Source: Rossellomorea marisflavi (GTDB taxonomy: Bacteria > Bacillota > Bacilli > Bacillales > Bacillaceae_B). From it: DNA of 64,000 nt. The stretch covers positions 1,616,001 through 1,680,000 of the forward strand of contig NZ_CP047095.1 of the NCBI RefSeq assembly GCF_009806575.1. Reading direction: 5' to 3'. Below the pieces are notes generated by a model that did no database searches, was not told the origin of the DNA, and saw only the letters and a program-made list of their open reading frames with translations. Of the stretch, positions 28,015 to 37,425 are shown one piece after another. Each line of letters begins with the position of its first letter. Positions within the stretch are counted from its first letter, which is position 1. The position numbers were made by a program, and so were the translations under genes.

Positions 28015-28266
28015 CATTGGACGAGTTTTATCACTTGAATTTTCTGCAAATATCCGCTAAACTGGCAAAAACACTTGTTAATCAGCAGGATATGTGAAGT
28101 AAAATGGGTGCTAAATGTATTCCCATTTCAGTGGAATCAACATAAAATAGAAGTACAAGGTACAAACTAACCTAACTGTTTCTTCTATCTTCACCAGCAA
28201 TCGAGCTGCAAGGCTCGGAGGGTGCAGTCCCTTCACTAACTTCATGCAAGAAGGGAGAGGTGTCAA
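28015..28266. other. mecA leader region
   Basis: About 250 bases. Contains a possible hairpin around 28197-28220 (GAGCTGCAAGGCTC) and a CCCTTC/GAAGGG pair just before the mecA ribosome site. No known riboswitch pattern recognised. Confidence 0.4.
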
Positions 28267-28938
28267 ATGGAAATCGAACGCATTAACGAAAATACAGTCA
28301 AGTTTTATATATCTTATGGGGATATCGAAGATCGCGGTTTTGACAGGGAAGAAATCTGGTATAACCGTGAGAGGAGCGAGGAGCTATTCTGGGAGATGAT
28401 GGATGAAGTCCATCAGGAAGAAGACTTCGGAATCGAAGGACCTCTCTGGATCCAGGTTCAGGCACTCGATAAAGGCCTTGAAATCCTCGTGACCCGTGCT
28501 CAGGTCTCCAAGGATGGTCAACGTTTTGAACTGCCGATCCCTGAAGAAAAGCTGAAGGATCTGCCGGTTGATGAACGGATCGAAGAACTGCTCGATCAGC
28601 ATTTCCAAATCAAGCAGGATCCCGAAGGAGAAGGGGACGCTTCACTCGACTTCACTCTAACGTTCCGTGATTTCGAAGATGCCATCTCGCTTGCCCACCG
28701 GATGAAAGACCAACCGCTGGAGCAAATGGCCACAAAGCTATTGGCTTATGAGAATAAATATTACCTGTACATCAAGTTTTCCGAAGAACATTTTACGGAA
28801 GAGGAAATGGAGAATACCCTCAGCATGCTTCTCGAATATGCCGATGAATCACGGATGACGGTCCATCGCCTTGAGGAATATGGCACAGTGGTCATGGCTG
28901 AAGATGTATTCGGTACGATACGTACACATTTTGCATAA
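28267..28938 (+). CDS. mecA: ClpC adaptor protein MecA
   Basis: A 223-residue adaptor that delivers ComK and other proteins to ClpCP and assembles ClpC hexamers. N-terminal target-binding domain (1-about 85, MEIERINENTVKFYISYGDIEDRGF), acidic linker, and C-terminal ClpC-binding domain with YENKYYLYIKF. Ribosome site AAGGGAGAGG. In this window it sits near med, comZ, coiA and spx, joining competence and proteolysis. Confidence 0.96.
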   Translation: MEIERINENTVKFYISYGDIEDRGFDREEIWYNRERSEELFWEMMDEVHQEEDFGIEGPLWIQVQALDKGLEILVTRAQVSKDGQRFELPIPEEKLKDLPVDERIEELLDQHFQIKQDPEGEGDASLDFTLTFRDFEDAISLAHRMKDQPLEQMATKLLAYENKYYLYIKFSEEHFTEEEMENTLSMLLEYADESRMTVHRLEEYGTVVMAEDVFGTIRTHFA

Positions 28939-28943
28939 TGCCC

Positions 28944-28981
28944 AATACCGGTTTCTGATGAAATCGGTATTTCTTTATTTT
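28944..28981 (+). terminator. Terminator after mecA
   Basis: AATACCG-TTTC and GAAAT-CGGTATT stem, followed by a T-rich tract. Confidence 0.75.
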
Positions 28982-29011
28982 AAGAATCCATCCTGAAAGG
29001 TGTTCACGAGT

Positions 29012-30502
29012 ATGAAAAATACGGTACGTGTACTCTTATTCCTCCTGGTGCTTGTGATCAGTTACCTGCTCTACTTTGATCAGTATTTACACGGTATAGT
29101 CAAATATGTCAGCTTGTTGTTCACCTTCTCCGTCATCTTGATCGGATTTTTGATCTTCTTTGAAAACCGTCACCCGACACAGACGTTGACATGGCTTGTG
29201 GTCCTTGGCGCATTCCCGTTCCTAGGCTTCATCTTTTATCTGTTGTTCGGCAGGAACTTCCGAAAGGAACGGATGTTCAAGAAAAAATACATATTGGATA
29301 AACAAACCTATCTGCGCTACGAACCCGGTCCGTTGGAAATGGATCGAGATCTGTTTCAGGACAAGTATTTTCGTCTTGCCAGGCGAATCGGGAATAGCTC
29401 GATCTCTTTTTCTTCCTCGACGAAGGTGCTGACCAATGGTGATGAAACGTTCCGGGAGATTTTGGACTGGCTGAAGACGGCGAAGCATCATATCCATCTT
29501 GAATACTATATTGTCCGTCATGATGACATCGGCTCTCAGATCAAGGAGGTCCTCATCCAAAAAGCCAGCGAAGGGGTGAAGATCCGCTTCTTATATGACG
29601 CTGTGGGCTCATGGCAGCTATCCAGGAAATATATCACCGAATTGAAGGAAGCGGGAGTCGAGATGGTTCCATTCGGCCCAGTTAAAATACCCATCCTGAA
29701 CAATAAGTTCAATTTCCGCAATCATCGCAAGATCATTGTCATCGATGGTTCCATCGGCTTTGTCGGCGGGTTGAATATAGGGGATGAGTATCTCGGGAAG
29801 AACCCATCCTTTGGATTTTGGAGGGATACCCACCTTATGGTCAAAGGGGATGCCGTCAGGACCTTGCAGCTTATCTTCCTCCAGGACTGGTACTATATGA
29901 CGAGTGACGATTTCATCACGCCGGGCTATCTGACTCCAGATCCTGGCGAGGGGGATGGAGGCGTGCAGATGATTGCAGGGGGACCTGACAATGAAGTCAG
30001 CGTGCTGAAAAACCTGTTTTTCTCTATGATCACATCTGCTCAAAAGAGTGTGTGGGTTGCGTCACCCTATTTCATACCGGATGAAGATATTTTCTCAGCC
30101 CTGAAGATTGCCGCCCTCAGTGGAGTGGACGTGAGGCTCCTTGTACCCCATAAGCCTGATAAAAGAATTGTCTTCCATGCTTCCCGTTCCTACTTCCCCG
30201 ACCTCCTTGAAGCAGGCGTCAGGATCTATGAATATCAAAAGGGTTTCATGCACAGCAAAATCATCATCGTGGATGGAGAGCTTGCATCGATCGGCACGTC
30301 CAACATGGACATGAGGAGCTTCCATTTGAATTTTGAGGTCAACGCCTTCCTATACAAAACGGAAAGCACCCTTGATCTTATGACTGAATATGAGCATGAT
30401 CTGGAGCATGCCGAAGAGCTGTCACTTGATACATTCCAAAAGCGTCACCTCGGCTACCGGTTCCTTGAATCGACATCTCGTCTGCTATCGCCGTTACTAT
30501 GA
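29012..30502 (+). CDS. clsA: Cardiolipin synthase, ClsA type
   Basis: 496 residues: two N-terminal membrane helices (to about residue 60), then two phospholipase-D domains. Motif HRKIIVID lies at residues 238-245 and HSKIIIVD at 414-421, each a complete HxKxxxxD. The enzyme joins two phosphatidylglycerols to cardiolipin. ATG at 29012 is preferred over GTG at 29000 because AAAGGTG lies between them. It separates mecA from coiA, which are adjacent in B. subtilis. Confidence 0.93.
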   Translation: MKNTVRVLLFLLVLVISYLLYFDQYLHGIVKYVSLLFTFSVILIGFLIFFENRHPTQTLTWLVVLGAFPFLGFIFYLLFGRNFRKERMFKKKYILDKQTYLRYEPGPLEMDRDLFQDKYFRLARRIGNSSISFSSSTKVLTNGDETFREILDWLKTAKHHIHLEYYIVRHDDIGSQIKEVLIQKASEGVKIRFLYDAVGSWQLSRKYITELKEAGVEMVPFGPVKIPILNNKFNFRNHRKIIVIDGSIGFVGGLNIGDEYLGKNPSFGFWRDTHLMVKGDAVRTLQLIFLQDWYYMTSDDFITPGYLTPDPGEGDGGVQMIAGGPDNEVSVLKNLFFSMITSAQKSVWVASPYFIPDEDIFSALKIAALSGVDVRLLVPHKPDKRIVFHASRSYFPDLLEAGVRIYEYQKGFMHSKIIIVDGELASIGTSNMDMRSFHLNFEVNAFLYKTESTLDLMTEYEHDLEHAEELSLDTFQKRHLGYRFLESTSRLLSPLL

Positions 30503-30533
30503 ACTTTCCCTGAAAATCCGGGGAAGTTTTTTT
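30502..30533 (+). terminator. Terminator after clsA
   Basis: AACTTtCCC and GGGgAAGTT form the stem, followed by seven T. Confidence 0.8.
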
Positions 30534-30589
30534 GTGGGAAGAAAGGAGATCGGAGTGTGTTCGTAGAATGAGTGGGGAGGAGGTGTTCC

Positions 30590-31744
30590 ATGCTGACTGC
30601 TCATGTCAACAACCGTTTATTCACCGCGTTCCATCATTCGAGAGAAGAACTCTTGAAGCTTCGTTCATCCGCCCCCGCCATCACTTGTCCCCACTGTTGT
30701 AAACCATTGCTCCTCAAGGTCGGGAGCAAGACCATCCCCCATTTTGCCCACCAGATCAAACAGGACTGCCCCGCCACCCAAAAAGGCGAATCCACTCTTC
30801 ACCACTCCGGAAAGAAAATCCTCTACGATCGGTTCCACAGCCTGTTCAAAGATGTGAAAGTTGAGTACTTTTTAAAGGAAATCAATCAGATTGCCGATGT
30901 GTTCATCACTTCGGGGACCGCAAGAATGGCAGTCGAGGTCCAGTGCTCGACCCTCTCTGCAGCAGAACTGAAGAAGCGGACAGAGGGGTACCGGTCTCTC
31001 GGCATCCAAGTGATCTGGCTGCTAACGGAAGGAGCCCCCAGACCGAGCGGGGCACTCAGGCTTTCTTCGTTCCAGCAAGCTTTCCTGCGCCATGCAGAAC
31101 CCCTTGGCTTATTCCTTCTTCTTTTCCTCCCTGATCAACTGGAATTCCATCTCTACCAAAATCTCATCCCCCTTTCTGCGAATACCTTCCATGCTTCCAG
31201 GCCTCACAAGATTCCCGTAAGTACATTCACCATACCCATGACCATCGGACAAGCACCTGTAAGGACGTTTCCCTACGGGGTTTGGGACCGCTCAAGGACT
31301 AGTTGGATCCAACGCATCCTCAGGTACTCAACCGAGCAAGCTTTTAAGCGGGAAGTATACCAATCAGGGGATATTCTATTGTACCTCCCGCAATGGGTAG
31401 GTCTATCCCCTCACCACCGGATCGAAACGCATCCTGTCATCTGGCAGTATTACCTTTGGAGTGATACGTTGAAGAAAGGGGACACAGGACTCGACACGAT
31501 CATCTCTGCCCTGGCTGTGAGAGTAGAGAGCGGTGACGTGAGGGTCAGGGACCTTCCCCTTGTGGACCAAGATGGCTGTCCTTTAGAGGAAGCCGTCAAC
31601 TGGTACTTATCCTTACTGGAGAAGCTCGGAATCGTCACAGTGGAAGAAGGAATGTGCAGACTTCTTCAAGAGTGGGAATGCCCGGAGACGTTCGATTTCT
31701 ATATGCGTCACCGTACGGATTTTTCAGCACGATTAGGCATATAG
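30590..31744 (+). CDS. coiA: Competence protein CoiA
   Basis: 384 residues. Zinc-finger-like start (CPHCCKPLLLKVG...HFAH...C, about 34-65), then a PD-(D/E)xK nuclease-like core with IADVFI and AVEVQCS, giving Asp and Glu-x-Gln, followed by YRSLGIQVIWLL. CoiA is a late competence protein needed for transformation recombination. ATG at 30590 has GGGGAGGAGG seven bases upstream and is preferred to GTG at 30572. pepF follows, as in B. subtilis. Confidence 0.92.
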   Translation: MLTAHVNNRLFTAFHHSREELLKLRSSAPAITCPHCCKPLLLKVGSKTIPHFAHQIKQDCPATQKGESTLHHSGKKILYDRFHSLFKDVKVEYFLKEINQIADVFITSGTARMAVEVQCSTLSAAELKKRTEGYRSLGIQVIWLLTEGAPRPSGALRLSSFQQAFLRHAEPLGLFLLLFLPDQLEFHLYQNLIPLSANTFHASRPHKIPVSTFTIPMTIGQAPVRTFPYGVWDRSRTSWIQRILRYSTEQAFKREVYQSGDILLYLPQWVGLSPHHRIETHPVIWQYYLWSDTLKKGDTGLDTIISALAVRVESGDVRVRDLPLVDQDGCPLEEAVNWYLSLLEKLGIVTVEEGMCRLLQEWECPETFDFYMRHRTDFSARLGI

Positions 31745-31837
31745 TATAGTGAGACCGATTAGTTGCAGGAATACGTTTGTTGAGAGAGAATAGTACTATT
31801 AAGGAAAAATTGCAAAAAATGAGGATGGAGGATCACT

Positions 31838-33661
31838 ATGTCTAATGAAACAGCTGTAAAACGCCTGCCCAACCGCAGCGAGGTAAAGCAGGAGCTAACA
31901 TGGAGGCTCGAAGATATCTTCCCGAGTGACGAAGCCTGGGAGAAGGAATACAAAGAGATCCAGGAGCTCTCAAGCAGGGCAGGGGAGTTCAAAGGGACGC
32001 TCGGCAACGGAGCAGATGAACTATATGCCGCTTTTGCCTTCCAGGATGAGATCCTTGAGCGGATGGGGAAGGTTTATACATACTCACATATGCGCTATGA
32101 CCAGGATACCACCAACTCCCATTATCAAGGGATGGACGATCGGGCGAAAAGCCTTTATACAAAACTCGGAAGCGCATTTGCCTATCTGGTTCCGGAGGTT
32201 CTTTCTGTCGATGAGGAAAAGATTGCATCGTTCCTTGAAGAAAAACCTGAATTGAAGGTTTATGCCCATGCCCTTGAAGAGATCAACCTTCAACGTCCCC
32301 ATATTCTGACTGAGAAGGAAGAGTCCCTCCTGGCTCAGGCCTCCGAAGTGTTCAGTTCATCGAGCAACACATTCGGAATGCTGAATAATGCCGATCTTGA
32401 GTTCCCCAGTATAAAAGACGAAAACGGGGAAGTGACGGAAATCACTCACGGGCGTTTCATCCGTTTCATGGAGAGCAGCAATCGTTCAGTCAGGAAAGAA
32501 GCGTTTGAAAAAGTCTATGAGACGTACGGAAAGTTCCGCAACACATTCGCTTCAACCCTGAGCGGTACCGTGAAGAAAGATAATTTCTCTGCAAAGGTTC
32601 GGAACTATGATTCAGCACGTCATGCAGCCCTTTCAAACAACAATATCCCTGAACAGGTGTATGATAACCTGGTCGAGACCGTCAACAATAATCTGCACCT
32701 CCTCCAGCGATACGTGAAGCTGCGCAAAAAGGTCCTTGAGCTCGATGAAGTCCATATGTATGACCTGTACACGCCACTGGTGAAGGAAGTCAAAATGGAA
32801 GTCGGGTATGATGAAGCCAAAAAGATGATTCTTGATGGACTCAAGCCCCTTGGTGAAGAATATGCAAATGTCCTGAAGGAAGGGTTTGAAAACCGCTGGG
32901 TGGATGTTGTGGAGAACAAAGGGAAGAGGAGCGGAGCCTATTCATCGGGTGCATACGGGACGAATCCGTATATCCTCATGAACTGGCAGGATAATGTCAA
33001 TAATCTATTCACCCTTGCCCATGAGTTCGGGCACAGTGTCCACAGCTATTACACCAGAAGTGCCCAGCCATATACGTATGGAAATTATTCCATCTTCGTG
33101 GCTGAGGTGGCATCGACGTGCAATGAAGCACTCCTGAATGACTATTTGTTGAAAACGATCGACGATGAGAAAAAGCGTCTGTATCTCTTGAACCATTATC
33201 TTGAAGGATTCAGGGGAACGGTCTTCCGTCAAACCATGTTTGCCGAATTCGAGCATCATATCCATAAAAAAGCCCAGGAAGGCGTTGCTTTGACGTCGGA
33301 ATACCTGACGAAGGAATATTATGAGCTGAACAAAAAGTATTTCGGAGATGAAATCGTCATCGATGAGGAGATCGGGCTTGAGTGGGCCAGGATTCCTCAC
33401 TTCTATTACAATTACTACGTTTATCAGTACGCCACAGGCTTCTCGGCTGCTACAGCCCTCAGTCATCAGATCCTCGAAGAAGGCGGGCCGGCTGTCGAAC
33501 GGTATATCGAGTTCTTGAAAGCAGGAAGTTCCGATTATCCGATCGAAGTGCTCAAAAAGGCAGGAGTCGATATGACGACTTCCTCGCCAGTTGAGGAAGC
33601 ATGCAAGGTCTTTGAAGAAAAGCTCAATGAAATGGAAACCCTTCTCGAGAAACTCCAATAG
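31838..33661 (+). CDS. pepF: Oligoendopeptidase F
   Basis: A 607-residue M3 family cytosolic zinc peptidase that cleaves peptides of roughly 7-17 residues. The active site HEFGH lies at 395-399, followed by the third ligand region EVASTCNEALL. ATG follows GGATGGAGGAT. In B. subtilis its overproduction inhibits sporulation. It may recycle peptides imported by Opp. Confidence 0.95.
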   Translation: MSNETAVKRLPNRSEVKQELTWRLEDIFPSDEAWEKEYKEIQELSSRAGEFKGTLGNGADELYAAFAFQDEILERMGKVYTYSHMRYDQDTTNSHYQGMDDRAKSLYTKLGSAFAYLVPEVLSVDEEKIASFLEEKPELKVYAHALEEINLQRPHILTEKEESLLAQASEVFSSSSNTFGMLNNADLEFPSIKDENGEVTEITHGRFIRFMESSNRSVRKEAFEKVYETYGKFRNTFASTLSGTVKKDNFSAKVRNYDSARHAALSNNNIPEQVYDNLVETVNNNLHLLQRYVKLRKKVLELDEVHMYDLYTPLVKEVKMEVGYDEAKKMILDGLKPLGEEYANVLKEGFENRWVDVVENKGKRSGAYSSGAYGTNPYILMNWQDNVNNLFTLAHEFGHSVHSYYTRSAQPYTYGNYSIFVAEVASTCNEALLNDYLLKTIDDEKKRLYLLNHYLEGFRGTVFRQTMFAEFEHHIHKKAQEGVALTSEYLTKEYYELNKKYFGDEIVIDEEIGLEWARIPHFYYNYYVYQYATGFSAATALSHQILEEGGPAVERYIEFLKAGSSDYPIEVLKKAGVDMTTSSPVEEACKVFEEKLNEMETLLEKLQ

Positions 33662-33667
33662 GTAAAT

Positions 33668-33702
33668 AAGAAGACGCCCGCTTGGTTAAGCGGGCGTCTT
33701 TG
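33668..33702. terminator. Terminator after pepF
   Basis: AAGACGCCCGCTT and AAGCGGGCGTCTT form a perfect 13-bp stem; a weak T run follows. It faces the convergent small gene. Confidence 0.85.
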
Positions 33703-33715
33703 AATCCAGGCAGAA

Positions 33716-33889
33716 TCATCGTTGAAAACCTTTGAACCGATGGCGTGTGAAAAGGGAATGGATGAAGATCAGCACGCATACGAACAGGATCGGGGAAGTG
33801 ACATAAAGCGGGATCAGTTTCATGAGACCGAATAGATTGAGGATGAAGCTGATTCCGATCAGTATGAGGAGGATCAACTGTTTCACCAT
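33716..33889 (-). CDS. Small membrane protein, 57 aa (YizD-like position)
   Basis: A 57-residue frame from ATG at 33889 with GGAG eight bases upstream. Two hydrophobic segments (about 4-22 and 26-46) and a basic tail RHRFKGFQR. B. subtilis has the small gene yizD between pepF and spxH, in the same place; the match is by position and size. Function unknown. Confidence 0.65.
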   Translation of the reverse strand: MVKQLILLILIGISFILNLFGLMKLIPLYVTSPILFVCVLIFIHSLFTRHRFKGFQR

Positions 33890-34104
33890 GAGAGCGTCTC
33901 CTTTGGCAGCCGTTTTCTACTATGTATATGTGCCGGTACCGCTTCTCATTCAATGGAATATGACAATATTGTGAAATACCATACAAACTCTTGTCATGCC
34001 GAGCCAGCTCATGGTATATTATCAGTGTGAAGTTGATCACAAGCAAACATATACCCCTTTGTTTGACCGTGAAAAATTTCTCCCATCCCCTTTGTTCGTA
34101 TTTG

Positions 34105-34136
34105 AAAAGCCGATGTTGGCGACAACATCGGCTTTT
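34105..34136. terminator. Strong terminator hairpin downstream of spxH
   Basis: AAAAGCCGATGTT and AACATCGGCTTTT form a perfect 13-bp stem with loop GGCGAC, flanked by A4 and T4. It terminates the reverse-strand yjbI-spxH transcript. Confidence 0.85.
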
Positions 34137-34172
34137 CCATTTGTTCAATTATTATTATATCGGGATAATTAA

Positions 34173-35054
34173 CTACCCGATATACCTCCAGAATGTCCCG
34201 TGCTTTGCGGGGATTTTCTTCACCTTCTGCTGAAGGGCCCACTTTTTCATTTCTTTCTCCACTTCTTCAACCGATAAATCGTATACAACGGCAATTTCCA
34301 TCGTCCCGACCAGGCGGTAATGCTTCATGAAAACATCAAGTGAGGGAAGCGTCTGTTTTTCAGGTTTCTCTGCAAGCATTTCTTCAATGATGTGTACGTA
34401 AACGTCATACGGATACATACCTGCGATCTTCAAACCTTCGTCTTCGATGTTCTCATTGAAGAATACAAGGGTAGGGATTTCTTCGACTTCCATCTCGGAT
34501 GTGATCTTAACATCACACTTAAAAGCTTTCGCTGCAGAATCGGAGTGGATATCGTTCATGAATTCATTTAAGTCCAGCTTGGCAGCCTTGGCGCATTCCT
34601 TTAATACATCGATAGAGGATACGTCCCTTTTCTCCAGGAATAATCGTTCCTGAAGGCATCGAAGGAAGCGGATGCCCTGATGTTTACCCTGAAGCTCGGC
34701 TGCCTTGATGGCAAACGATACGACATAGGGTGAATCAATGGGATTTTCTTTCCATAGGCTCCCGTCGCAAGACATTCCGGACCTGCTGGCCGTCTTATCC
34801 CAGTGCTGGGCGAGATCCGCCTGTTTCCTTCTTGTCGCGATATTCAGGGAGGAAAGCTGCCCGCTCAGGATGTAGCGGATGCGGAAGTATTGACCGTATT
34901 CGATATGAAGCTTTTTCATGATGGGTTCCAAGGCCCAGCATTCCGGACAGAGAGGGTCGACAAACATATAGATCTCCAGGGGCTTCTTATCGGCGCTGCA
35001 TCCTTTCAGTGGATGCCAGTTCACGCTAGTCAATGTCACTCTGCTCCCGTTCAT
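34173..35054 (-). CDS. spxH: ClpXP adaptor SpxH (YjbH)
   Basis: A DsbA-like protein of up to 293 residues that presents Spx to ClpXP. The redox pair CPEC lies at residues 36-39 of the longest reading, in EIYMFVDPLCPECW. The C-terminal part, IAVVYDLSVEEVEKEMKKWA, matches YjbH. The start is uncertain: ATG at 35054 overlaps yjbI by 29 bases and lacks a clear ribosome site, while TTG at 35033 follows GGGAG by ten bases. It forms an operon with yjbI. Confidence 0.92.
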   Translation of the reverse strand: MNGSRVTLTSVNWHPLKGCSADKKPLEIYMFVDPLCPECWALEPIMKKLHIEYGQYFRIRYILSGQLSSLNIATRRKQADLAQHWDKTASRSGMSCDGSLWKENPIDSPYVVSFAIKAAELQGKHQGIRFLRCLQERLFLEKRDVSSIDVLKECAKAAKLDLNEFMNDIHSDSAAKAFKCDVKITSEMEVEEIPTLVFFNENIEDEGLKIAGMYPYDVYVHIIEEMLAEKPEKQTLPSLDVFMKHYRLVGTMEIAVVYDLSVEEVEKEMKKWALQQKVKKIPAKHGTFWRYIG

Positions 35055-35427
35055 CGGTATTCACCATATGGTGGGCGGTGAGCGCAAGGCGATGGAAGAA
35101 ATCGTCGCGTACAGGACCCTCTAACTGTACGTCGTCCATGGCTTCATGCATGCAGCCGAGCCATGCCTTCGCACGTGACTCGGTAATCGGGAAAGGAAGA
35201 TGTCTCGCACGGAGCATCGGATGCCCGTGTTCTTCCGTATAGACCGGTGGCCCCCCCAGATATTGTGTCAGGAATTGTTTTTGTTTGCGTGCTGTTTCGG
35301 TCAAATCATCCGGGAACAGGTTGGACAGCTCCGGATGTCGGGCTACTCTATGATAAAACGCTTCTACGAGCATGGAGAGTTTCTTTTCGCCGATTAGATT
35401 ATAGGGCATGTTAGGTTTCTCGACCAT
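35026..35427 (-). CDS. yjbI: Truncated hemoglobin HbO (YjbI)
   Basis: A 133-residue group II truncated hemoglobin, starting ATG at 35427. The YLGGPPVYTEEHGHPMLRARHLPFPI stretch holds the proximal His region, and the MHEAMDD stretch with Trp in AKAWLGCM is typical of this group. In Bacillus it is linked with spxH and thought to aid protection against nitrosative or oxidative stress. It precedes spxH on the same transcript. Confidence 0.93.
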   Translation of the reverse strand: MVEKPNMPYNLIGEKKLSMLVEAFYHRVARHPELSNLFPDDLTETARKQKQFLTQYLGGPPVYTEEHGHPMLRARHLPFPITESRAKAWLGCMHEAMDDVQLEGPVRDDFFHRLALTAHHMVNTDEREQSDID

Positions 35428-35559
35428 AAGAATGACTCCTTTTTTACTAAGTTTGTAAGTTCATTCTAGCAAGCCTGCCGTGTTAGTACAAACAAATCGG
35501 CTTGCCCTCCAACCATAGTGTGACCGCAATGGGGGAAACGTATGAAAGGGGGAGCCCAT

Positions 35560-35591
35560 GAAATAAAAAGAAGCCGGCCTTGAGGGCCGGC
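35560..35591 (-). terminator. Terminator after cwlQ
   Basis: On the reverse strand AGCCGGCC and GGCCGGCTT pair, followed by CTTTTTATTT. It begins at the cwlQ stop codon. Confidence 0.85.
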
Positions 35592-36206
35592 TCATGCGTA
35601 ATAAGAATCCATGATCTTTCTCACATAGTTCTGGGTTTCCTGAAATGGGGGAACGCCACTGTACTTATCTACATTACCCGGTCCTGCATTGTAAGCGGCA
35701 AGGGCAAGCTTCATATCCCCATCGTATTTCACCAGCATCTGCTTCAGGTACTTCGCGCCGGCAAAGACGTTCTGTTCAGGGTCATAGATGTCAGTGACCC
35801 CGAGGCCGCGGGCGGTTCCAGGCATGAGTTGCATCAATCCTGCGGCACCTGCGTGACTGGTGGCTTCAGGGTTGTAACCAGACTCCTGCTTCACGACGGA
35901 GTGGACCAACTTAGCTGGTATCCCGTAGCGTTCGGCAGCCCTGCTGATGATGGAGTCGAAGCCTGTCCCAGGTGCTTGGTTTACATCACGTTCCTGTGAA
36001 TGGGGAAGCGACGGGGAATTTGGCATCTGCGGCATGGCATCGAGGAGGTTCTGTATACTTCCCAATGTGTCGTTGCCGGTTGTCTGAAGTGCCGAGTCTA
36101 GTATGGTTTGGAACGAATTCGTGCCTTCACTTGATGATGAGGCGATGGAACCGAGGTTTCCCAGTGCCTGAAGCTCCATCATCGCTTTTACTTGTTGGAT
36201 GTTCAT
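35592..36206 (-). CDS. cwlQ: Lytic transglycosylase / muramidase CwlQ (YjbJ)
   Basis: A 204-residue protein with a C-terminal SLT domain (about 85-200): catalytic Glu in KQESGYNPEATSHAGAAGLMQLMPGTARGLGV and AYNAGPGNV. B. subtilis CwlQ has both muramidase and lytic transglycosylase activity. The N-terminal 80 residues are low-complexity and carry no standard signal peptide, as reported for this group. ATG follows AAGGAGAT. Confidence 0.9.
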   Translation of the reverse strand: MNIQQVKAMMELQALGNLGSIASSSSEGTNSFQTILDSALQTTGNDTLGSIQNLLDAMPQMPNSPSLPHSQERDVNQAPGTGFDSIISRAAERYGIPAKLVHSVVKQESGYNPEATSHAGAAGLMQLMPGTARGLGVTDIYDPEQNVFAGAKYLKQMLVKYDGDMKLALAAYNAGPGNVDKYSGVPPFQETQNYVRKIMDSYYA

Positions 36207-36265
36207 GTATCGGATCTCCTTGCTCTGATTAGTGTGCGTATATAATTACTATCGGAAAGATTCCT

Positions 36266-36865
36266 CTACTGTGAAGATTTTTCCTGTTGCTTTTTCTTCA
36301 ATTCTTCATAAAAGCGCCTGACTTTGTTCTTGGTCGGGCGAACCGGAATCTGGAATGTCTCAAGAAGCTCGAGGAAGGTGGCTTCTCCTTCAATCCTGCC
36401 TGCTGCTTCATACTCCAGTTCATAGTCTTCTTTGTCCAGATACTCGCTCTGGTCCAGCACCAGGAGCCCGCCTTTGAAGTGTTGCTCGGAACGCTTTGTA
36501 TGCAGCGTACCGAAGTGTTGTAGGGCGGCTGGATCGATATTCAGCCCGAGGATGGTATCCCGTACTTCACCCTCAGGGAATCTTCTGTCCTTAAGAAGAG
36601 AAGCGGCTTCCTCTTCACTTAGGGGCTGGTTGGTTTCGAGAAGGTCTTCGCCGTGGGGGGTCTTCAGGGTCAGCGTATGATGTCCGGACTTGGACCGGAT
36701 CCTAAGGGCTGATCGGGTTTCCTTCAGTTTGAAATCTTCGGTATCGAAGTAGTGGTTGGTCTGGAGCAGAAAATCCGCTTCTTTCACATTGAGCGCAGAA
36801 GAGAGCTTCGCAAACTCGTCGATTGTTAGGATGTTTTTGAATTCGATTTCGATTTCTTTTGGCAT
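36266..36865 (-). CDS. yjbK: CYTH-domain protein (YjbK)
   Basis: 199 residues forming a CYTH triphosphate-tunnel domain. The signature ExExK lies at residues 6-10 (EIEFK), and the inward-facing charged strands LRIRSKSGHHTLTLK and YELEYEA follow. Such proteins hydrolyse inorganic or nucleoside triphosphates with Mg2+; B. subtilis YjbK acts on tripolyphosphate-like compounds. It lies opposite yjbL-relQ, as in B. subtilis. Confidence 0.9.
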   Translation of the reverse strand: MPKEIEIEFKNILTIDEFAKLSSALNVKEADFLLQTNHYFDTEDFKLKETRSALRIRSKSGHHTLTLKTPHGEDLLETNQPLSEEEAASLLKDRRFPEGEVRDTILGLNIDPAALQHFGTLHTKRSEQHFKGGLLVLDQSEYLDKEDYELEYEAAGRIEGEATFLELLETFQIPVRPTKNKVRRFYEELKKKQQEKSSQ

Positions 36866-36996
36866 GAGGGTCTTCCTTTCTACTGTCGGTCATTGCTTCA
36901 TTATCTCATTGACGAATAGGGAACTTCAATGTTTAGATGAATTCATGAAATGTGGTAGAATAATACTGATTGTTTTATGGAAGGAATGAGAGTTGA

Positions 36997-37368
36997 ATGA
37001 GGAAAGTAATCCAGTTTCACAAGACAAGCGTTGAAAACGGTGTCCTGATCCTGCACACAGAACAGGACGATCTCCTGTCAGGAATCCAGGCCGCCGGTCA
37101 GATCATAGCAGATTCTGATCGATTCGCTTTTGTATACCTCGCAGAAAACGAGGAGGAGTATGTGTATTTGTACCTGGAAGAACCGATGTGGCAGGATCTG
37201 AAGAGCGCACTGGAAAAAGGCATGCCGGTCATGGCACGCGGAACGGAACGCACCCTCGAGCTTCATCAGTTCCAGGAAGAACTTCAGTACCTGGTCGAGA
37301 ATATCCAGGGGAACGGAAACTACGGTGATGAAATGGTCGCAAAGGTGGAAGCGGTATTTTTCCACTGA
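36997..37368 (+). CDS. yjbL: YjbL-like hypothetical protein
   Basis: A 123-residue acidic soluble protein, no membrane helix or catalytic motif. Its place between yjbK and relQ and its size match B. subtilis YjbL. A short weak ribosome site GGAATGAGAG precedes the ATG. Function unknown; may share a transcript with relQ-nadK-yjbO. Confidence 0.82.
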   Translation: MRKVIQFHKTSVENGVLILHTEQDDLLSGIQAAGQIIADSDRFAFVYLAENEEEYVYLYLEEPMWQDLKSALEKGMPVMARGTERTLELHQFQEELQYLVENIQGNGNYGDEMVAKVEAVFFH

Positions 37369-37425
37369 TCAATTGAGCACTGATCAATAAGGCACTAACA
37401 GCCGACCTTACCAGGAGGTGATGGA

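Noticed and set aside
31789..31801. Palindrome ATAGTACTAT before pepF
   Set aside because: Short and AT-rich; does not meet the FapR consensus or any other operator I know.
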